From positions 1 to 5,013 of the forward strand of contig JAUIJQ010000304.1 in NCBI GenBank assembly GCA_030431165.1: 5,013 bases of DNA. The letters run 5' to 3'. Shown here piece by piece: positions 1-5,013 of the stretch. Every line of letters starts with the position of its first letter. Position 1 is the first letter of the stretch. Below the pieces are notes generated by a model. It worked only from the letters and a program-made list of their open reading frames with translations, was not told where the DNA came from and ran no database searches. Source of the stretch: Rhodothermia bacterium. GTDB lineage: Bacteria > Bacteroidota > Rhodothermia > Rhodothermales > JABDKH01. The position numbers and the translations under genes are program-made.

Positions 1-1
1 T

Positions 2-3000
2 AGTACGCTCTTCGGTACGTTCCGCGTCGACTCAACCGCGCGCCGGGTTGCTTTCTCTATCGGTGGCAAAGATCGGTGGGTGATCAACGCTGACCACTTC
101 GCCGGATATCCGCGCGTGTCAATCAGGAGCCTGGACGCCAGTACTGACGGGTCCGGCAACAACGGCACGTCCGGCAAATCCGGCAAATCCGGTTTCATCG
201 TTCGCCTGCGCGGTGCGCTTTTCCCCGGCACGGACATCCCGGCCGACTTCACAGCCACAGTACCCCGGGGGCTTTCTGGATGGCGGATGGTCTTTGAATC
301 CGCCTCGGGATGGTCGGCCGAGAGCGGCTTTGAGCCCTGGCTGCTCGGGCGCAGGGCGCTTGTTGGCTCTGCCGCGTTCAGCGAATCGGTCGGATCAACC
401 GCGCTCGAACCTATCCTGCGCCTGCATGGACGCGCCCGCGTCTCTTTTTCGCCGGATTGGACGCTTCGCTTCCAGGGTCGCGACATCGTATCCGCCGCTG
501 CACCGGGTATCGACGTTCGTGCTGACTTCGCAGCGCTGCACCTCCTACAGCCCGGCGCGAGCAGCCTGTTTGCAGCGCCGACAAAGAGGCGGTCACTTTT
601 TACGCTGGATCGATCCGACCAGGCTTGGGACATCGTTCCCGAGATTCACAAAGGCGAGCTGTGGCAATTCCGCGCCACGACGAACGGATTTGACCGGCTG
701 CTCATCGAAGCAGGCGCGCCCGGTCGCGGTACAACACGCAGCCGCCGCTCCTTCGCTCTCTGCGCTGAGTGCACGGACTCGCGCCGGCAAGCTGTATCCG
801 TTGCGCCGGCGGACTGCTGCTCCACCTTCAGCGGTGAGCCGTTTGAGATTCCGCTTGCGGATGCACGCTATGCCGTCACAATTAATGGGGCGGGGAAGCA
901 CGCGGCGGTGGCATCCGGATTTGTGCGTGGTGCTTCGTGGCTTCGCACCGATGACTTCTCGCTCCGCGTCGGCAAAGCTGACGACACTGACGGCGCCACC
1001 TTCTGTCTGACGGCAACCGACGGCAAGGTTGACGATGTCGACTGCGTGCTTGACATCCACGAAACGATGCTGCACCCCGACGGGGACGATGTGATCGTCC
1101 GTCCCGTCGCGCTCGCCGAGCCGCGGCCGATCCGGATTGGCGGTCCAGTCAGGAAGACCGCGTCATTGTCGGCGGCAGCAGCCCTGCCCGCATCCAGCGG
1201 GCCATCCGAAGGCGACCTGCCCGCTGAAGATGTCCTGGCATTCAGGAAAACGCGGAGCCAGGCGCACGGCCATACCGCGGCTCTGTCGCTCGCGGTCGCG
1301 CCGGTGGAACTCATTAGGCCGCAAGACCTTGCGGTTATTCGGTTCGAGTTTCGCAATATGAGTGTTACGTCGCGGGGCGGACAGCGATTTGTTGCTCCCG
1401 ACGGCTCGGGTGCCGCGTACCTGATCGCCCAGTTCCAGGCGCAACACATTACGGAGCGAGCGCTGTTTGAAGCCTCGAGTCCGTCGTCGGATGGCATGTC
1501 CCTCCAGGACGAAGTCGATGAATCGGGTGTCAGCGGTGACAGCTCGATTACAAAAGACACGTCATCAGGAAGCGACGACCCGGCCAACTTCCCGCCGCCT
1601 GTTGATGCCCGCATGTCGGGCGTAAGCCGCCTCGTGTTCCGCGTGCCGTCATCCAAGACGATCCCGTTCACGATGGAGGGACTGCTTGAGGCGTGCTCGG
1701 AGCTGGACATGAGTCTCGCGGGCAACGCACTGCCGCCGGATCGCCCGAAGATCTTTATCTACGATTTTGACCTGGGCAACGTCCTCGGCAAGAATCGCTT
1801 TGCCATTGAGCCCGAAGTGATGAACCGGGCGGGCGTGTCGTTGTGGTCAACCCTTGAGACCGACGCGACAACCACGCAGAACGTGCAGCGCGGCGGACTC
1901 ATCGTGCGGGGCGCGAATCGAGCCGCGTTTATGAATGCCGTCAATGCCGGGGTTGCAAACCGCGTGGCAGCGGCGGCAAACGTTCGGCGCGCTGACCCCA
2001 ACGCCGGTGCGCAGGGCCGAGCAGCCGTAGGCGCGGGGGCTGTCGCACAGCGTGCCGCGATATCACAGGTCTTGATAGAAGAGACCGAAAGCACAGCACC
2101 GGCGTCGACGGCGAGCACGCTGATAAGGAACTTTCGCAACAAGCGGCTTGCTTCAAATTCCACCGTGGGGCAGATCATCGCAGCGAGTGACGCTCAGCTT
2201 GCTGCTGCTGACGCCGTCGGCATCAACGTTGGCGCCATCAACGCGGCGATTCTGCCGACCCGGCCCGAGGCGCCGGGTGCGATCACGACTGCCATCGAGG
2301 CGCCGTACCGGCTGTACATGTCGCCGAACCGGCACAACGCCTGGGCACATTCCCCGGTAGCGAAAGCGTCGCCGTCAGGGGTGTACGAGTTGTGGCACAC
2401 GCGGCTTGGCGTTCGATCCGGCAACGGAAACATCTTTGAGGGTCCGCACTGGGCCCGCGCGATGCGCGCAATCTGGTCGCCGGATTTCCGCGACGACGCC
2501 ATCAATGGCCCCGCCCCCAGCAACGAGCCATTCAGGATGGCGCTTGACGGCTCAGACCGTCACAACCTCGTCCACCTGACGTCGAACTTCTTCCTCGACC
2601 CGTGGAAGCCGCGGCCAGTTGACGTGCGGCAGTTCATGTTGTCGTCGCTCGGTGCGTGGATAAACCTGCGCGGCGACTTTGGTCCGAATGGCGACGACCT
2701 GCCCGGCGGATTGTCGGTGCTTGAATGGGTGCACCGAAGTACGATGGCGCGCGACCACTACGTCAAGGTTGTCTACGCCGGCTACCTCTTTCCGTGGGGC
2801 CACCAGGCTTCGCTGATCAAGATCACGGAGCGGAAGTTTGCGCCGCATCCGACCAATTCGAATGCGAAGGTTGCGTACCTCTTCCAGCGCATGTTCATCG
2901 TGGTGCGCGAGCCGCTCAAGGTCATCAAGTCGGGCGTTGCGTCCCTGGACAGGCAGAATCCGTTTAAGAGTGCGCAGATCCTGACGCTGAACACGCCGAA

Positions 3001-5013
3001 CCTCGACAAGCCCGAGGCGACGGATTACCCCGAGCCGAACGGGCACGAGCAGGCGCTGTTCTGGCCGCGCGTTGGGGGCGTAGACTTCCTGTTCAACATG
3101 CGCCTCGAAGACCTCGAGGGTGAGCGGCACGAGGTGACGATGCCGCTGGCATTTGTGCGCAAAGACGAGGTCGACAAGTTTGTCACGAACAATCCGGGAT
3201 CTGCTATCCAGGATCTGATCGACGACTTCAACGAGGGCACGGGCGCTGCGAAGCAAGCCCGTCGAACGCGGTCATTCAACGGCCAGACGGTTTCGTACGC
3301 TGACAGCACGATGCCGGGTGACACGGCCTTTGAGACCGACACGGTGACGTTTGGCGCGGATTCGATCACAGCGCGCCCCGGGTTTGCGCCTGTTGTGCGC
3401 GCGGCGACGGCGATTGTGCCTGCCGTCAAGCAACTCATGGGCAACGAGACGCCCATCCCCGTCAAGTACTATGATCGCTACCTGAACGGAGGGTTCTCAG
3501 CCAGCGGCAGCAACAAGAATACGGGTGAGATCTTCCTGTCGATCATCACCGATGCGGCTGACGATGCAATCACGCCTGAGATTGCCAGCGCGGTTCAGCT
3601 TTTTGAGGTGAACTTCTCGAGCCAGGGGGATCGATCGGGCGGACTCGTGCAGCCGAACATGCGCGTGCAGGGTTTGTCGCGCAAGAAAGGGCCGGTGTCC
3701 GGCGCGGGAAAAGCCGCACTGGATCAGTTTGCAAACGGTGACTTCCAGCCGGCTTCGTTCTTTGGTGCACCCGAAGACCAGGGTGGGGCGGCGCCTGACC
3801 CGGGTGTGCCCGAGGTCCCAACCGATCTCTTTCCGAAGCTCTTTGGTGTCATCAACCTCTGGGACATCATCGAGAGCACCGGTGTTGATGGACCTGGCGC
3901 GCCGAAGTTCATCAGCGAGACGGTAGGCGTCATCGAGCAGTTCCTCGCTGCGTTCGACACGTTCCGCCAGCTTGTTCAGGGTGGGCTAAACGCGGTCACG
4001 GAGCTGCAGTCGCAGGTCCAGGCGATCCAGCAGGATTTCCAGAACCTGGAGGACGATTTTAGCGACGTCACGGCCGACACGTTCCCCGGCGCGATTCCCA
4101 CACACCTCAACGACCTGTTGACGCATGTCGATGCGTTGCTGGGTGCTATCCCCGGTGCAAACCTGGAGGGCGCGCTTCGCCGTGAGGTTGAGAAGCAGCT
4201 CAACCAGTTTAAGTCGTGGCTCGAAGACTCCGGATTCATTGACATTGCGCGCGCGTTTGTGATGGCGCTGGACGCGGTGCTGCAGAAGCGGATCCGCCTC
4301 GAATGGAAGCCGCCCATCAAGTCGTTCGGGATTCCAAACGCGCCGCCGATTTTTGATGCGTCGGGCTTGAAGAACAACACGCCCGCCACGCTGACGTTGG
4401 GTGTCGAGATGAAGGCAGAGGGGAACGGCCCTGGCTCGTCTCCGGCGCTCGACGTGTTCTGCGCGCTGGAGAACTTCACGCTGGACCTCGTCCCGATCCC
4501 CGGTGGAACGGCCGCGAACCTGTTCACCCGAATCCTCCGCATCGGCTTTGACAAGATCCACTTCTTCGCGGGTTCGTCGACCAAGCCCGGTGTGGACGTG
4601 GTCATGGCGGGCATCGAATTCCAGGGTATCCTTGGATTCGTCGAGACGCTGCGTGACCTGATTCCGCTCGACGGTTTCAGCGACCCGCCGTACATCGATG
4701 TGGATGCATCCGGCATTCGGGCCGGATTCGACTTCGACATTCCGGGCGTTGCGGTTGGCGTCTTCTCGTTGCAGAACATCTCGCTCGGCGCAGAGCTGAA
4801 GATTCCGTTTATCGGTGAGTCGATCGAGGTCTCGTTCAATTTCAACCGTCCCGAAAACCCCTGCCTCCTCAGCGTTTGGGTTTTCGGCGGTGGTGCCTAC
4901 TTCGGCGTCACCATCACGCCGCGCGGACTCCGCGCGATTCGCGCCGCGTTTGAGTTTGGCGCAACGGTCTCACTCAACTTCGGCGTCGCCAGCGGCGGCG
5001 TCTACGTGATGGC
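2..5013 (+). CDS. Interior of a giant multidomain protein of unknown function (partial at both ends)
   Basis: The frame beginning at base 2 stays open for 1670 codons and runs off both edges, so the true start, ribosome binding site and stop lie outside. I do not recognise a named family. The translation is protein-like throughout: balanced composition, well-formed hydrophobic strands and helices, and mostly G or C in third codon positions. Order of parts (window residues): beta-rich N-side region (1 to about 410), short segment and acidic linker (to 535), short segment and Ala-rich helix (to 694), Trp/Tyr/His-rich central block (about 760-1235), Pro/Gly linker (1255-1278), coiled-coil segment (about 1303-1430), beta-rich region (1430 to the edge). 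I see no hydrophobic stretch long enough for a membrane helix and no strict Walker A motif. Few cysteines are present outside residues 254-348. The complete protein must exceed 1670 residues. Inferred roles such as a structural, surface or injection-apparatus protein are possible, but nothing visible proves any of them. Confidence 0.93.
134..192 (+). repeat. Short in-frame tandem repeat coding a Gly/Ser/Lys loop
   Basis: The 9-base unit tccggcaaa occurs at 170-178 and 179-187, followed by a partial tccgg at 188-192. A variant unit, tccggcaac, lies just upstream at 152-160. Because the unit is nine bases the frame is preserved, and it encodes Ser-Gly-Lys repeats inside a Gly/Ser/Asn/Thr-rich stretch (residues 45-64). 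This is most simply a flexible surface loop between two beta strands that has grown by slippage. It does not form a nucleotide-binding loop, because the glycine five residues before each Gly-Lys-Ser is absent. Confidence 0.85.
761..820 (+). other. Cysteine cluster (CxxC followed by CC)
   Basis: Cys254 and Cys257 form a CAEC motif, and Cys272-Cys273 are adjacent 14 residues later. Two further cysteines follow at residues 335 and 348. Only three other cysteines (565, 1487, 1621) occur in the remaining 1300 or so residues of the window, so the clustering is marked. A CxxC plus two nearby cysteines could bind a metal such as zinc, or could form disulfides if the protein is exported. Neither is shown by the sequence. 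Confidence 0.4.
1469..1600 (+). other. Acidic, Ser-rich interdomain linker
   Basis: Residues about 490-533 are rich in Ser, Asp, Glu and Gly with few bulky hydrophobic residues, and end in a Pro-Pro-Pro turn. This composition is typical of a disordered linker. On both sides the sequence returns to ordered-looking strands: FEFRNMSV before it, and RLVFRVPSSKTIPFTMEGLLEAC after it. I take it as a domain boundary. No repeat or sorting motif is visible in it. Confidence 0.6.
1919..2083 (+). other. Alanine-rich, probably helical segment
   Basis: Residues about 640-694 are very rich in Ala with interspersed Arg, Asn, Gln and Val, and finish in the acidic helix-like stretch SQVLIEETES. This fits one or two long helices or a helical linker rather than a beta domain, and separates the short segment after the acidic linker from the central block. 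Codon use is locally less GC-ending here (ATA at 2060, 2075 and 2123). No DNA-binding or membrane motif is apparent. Confidence 0.5.
2282..3703 (+). other. Central Trp/Tyr/His-rich block, probably the most conserved part of the protein
   Basis: Residues about 761-1234 hold dense runs of residues that are usually strongly conserved. These include EAPYRLYMSPN (from 766), Trp781 and His783, YELWHTRLG (from 795), SDRHNLVHLTSN (about 851-862), RDHYVKVVYAGYLFPWGH (about 917-934) followed by ITERKF, then KYYDRYLNGGF (from 1155) and SGGLVQPN...GLSRKKGPVSG (1212-1234). The density of Trp, Tyr, His, Asp and Arg suggests a folded functional core, either an active site or a tight assembly interface. I cannot match it to a characterised enzyme. 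From memory, similar wording occurs in large hypothetical proteins of several bacterial groups, but I could not verify this here. Boundaries are approximate, and it may be two domains divided near residue 1100. Confidence 0.5.
3764..3835 (+). other. Pro/Gly-rich interdomain linker
   Basis: Residues 1255-1278 carry many Pro, Gly, Ala and acidic residues and almost no bulky hydrophobics until the end. They sit between the end of the central block and the helical segment, and read as a flexible hinge. What follows (LFGVINLWDIIE) looks like the first amphipathic helix of the next module. Confidence 0.6.
3908..4288 (+). other. Helical segment with a coiled coil
   Basis: Residues about 1303-1429 are predominantly helix-forming. 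Between residues 1332 and 1353 hydrophobic residues fall at 1332, 1335, 1339, 1342, 1346, 1349 and 1353, a clean 3-4 heptad spacing with Gln, Glu and Asp between them. That is the signature of a coiled coil of at least three heptads. After a break at about residues 1357-1362, further amphipathic helices follow (HLNDLLTHVDALLGAI, then LRREVEKQLNQFKSWLED, then a last helix ending near LQK). The segment could mediate oligomerisation or act as a rigid spacer between the central block and the beta-rich region. Confidence 0.65.
4289..5013 (+). other. Beta-rich module continuing beyond the right edge
   Basis: From about residue 1430 to the window end the sequence changes to long strands with alternating hydrophobic and small or polar residues, such as VGVFSLQNISLGAELKIPF, IEVSFNFN, AAFEFGATVSLNFGVASG. 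Turns are mostly Gly, Pro or Asp. Two similar elements, ASGIRAGFDF (Gly at residue 1571) and TPRGLRAIRAAFEFG (Gly at 1642), stand 71 residues apart and may belong to a degenerate repeat. The pattern fits an extended beta-sheet, beta-solenoid or groove-like fold with an exposed hydrophobic face. Membrane or lipid contact is a possible inference only. The module is cut by the window edge. Confidence 0.5.

Larger units (their letters stand above)
2..1240 (+). other. N-side beta-rich region of the giant protein
   Basis: Residues 1 to about 413. The translation is dominated by short alternating strands with Gly/Asp turns, for example FRVDSTARRVAFSIGG near the left edge and FEIPLADARYAVTING at about residues 278-293. 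This suggests one or more beta-sandwich-like domains, although no family is recognised. It contains the Gly/Ser/Lys tandem repeat (residues 45-64) and a cysteine cluster (254, 257, 272, 273, then 335 and 348). It ends in an Ala/Ser/Pro-rich stretch at about residues 380-405 that looks like a flexible linker. The beginning of the region lies outside the window. The domain boundary is judged by eye from composition. Confidence 0.5.

Noticed and set aside
152..192. Possible Walker A nucleotide-binding loop in the Gly/Ser/Lys stretch
   Set aside because: Two Gly-Lys-Ser triplets occur, but the residue five positions before each Gly is Asn or Thr rather than Gly. The surrounding sequence is a low-complexity tandem repeat with no downstream Walker B motif.
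721..830. Possible local frameshift around the Arg-rich and cysteine-rich stretch
   Set aside because: The frame from base 2 remains open and resumes well-formed strands right after (FSGEPFEIPLADARYAV). One alternative + frame soon stops and the other turns Arg/Ala-rich, so no frameshift is needed.
213..1010. A 265-codon open frame on the + strand overlapping the giant gene
   Set aside because: It lies in another frame of the same strand and is dominated by Arg, Ser, Pro and Ala, as out-of-frame readings of GC-rich coding DNA usually are. The frame from base 2 is open across it and looks far more protein-like.
868..1725. A 285-codon open frame on the - strand
   Set aside because: It is antisense to the giant gene and very rich in Ser, Arg, Ala and Thr with no recognisable domain. 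It is best explained as a shadow frame.
2552..3256. A 234-codon - strand frame rich in Leu, Val, Arg, Asp, Glu and His
   Set aside because: It looks superficially helical, but this composition is what results from reading the complement of GC-rich codons such as GAC, GTC and CAG. It lies wholly inside the central block of the + strand protein.
3976..4845. Two overlapping - strand frames (289 and 191 codons)
   Set aside because: Both are antisense to the coiled-coil and beta-rich modules. One is Ser/Pro/Asn-rich, and the other is the Leu/Val/Arg/Glu-type mirror of the coding frame. No start context or domain supports them.

Overview
The window is the interior of one giant protein-coding gene on the + strand. 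Reading in the frame that starts at base 2, I find no stop codon from base 2 to base 5011. That gives 1670 consecutive codons, and neither the start nor the stop of the gene is present. I see no intergenic space, RNA gene, promoter, terminator, mobile element or CRISPR array. The other open frames on both strands look like shadows of this frame in GC-rich coding DNA.

The DNA is GC-rich, and GC-ending codons dominate, most strongly in the second half. There are no introns and no frameshift is needed. This fits a GC-rich bacterium, but nothing here fixes the phylum.

Residue numbers count from the first complete codon of the window. The protein reads as a chain of modules joined by linkers. Residues 1 to about 410 are a beta-rich N-side region with a Gly/Ser/Lys tandem repeat and a CxxC...CC cysteine cluster. 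Residues about 411-490 are a short folded segment, followed by an acidic Ser-rich linker (491-535). Residues about 536-640 are a second short globular segment, followed by an Ala-rich probable helix (641-694). Residues about 760-1235 are a long block rich in Trp, Tyr, His, Asp and Arg, and look like the most constrained part. A Pro/Gly linker (1255-1278) leads to a helical segment with a clean heptad coiled coil (about 1303-1430). The remainder (about 1430 to the window end) is a beta-rich region with alternating polar and hydrophobic strands that continues past the right edge.

I cannot assign a function. No classical enzyme motif, signal peptide or membrane helix is visible in this part. The central block resembles, from memory only, large uncharacterised bacterial proteins; I could not check this. 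The main interest is a very large, modular, apparently undescribed protein that needs its two ends and its neighbours to be interpreted.
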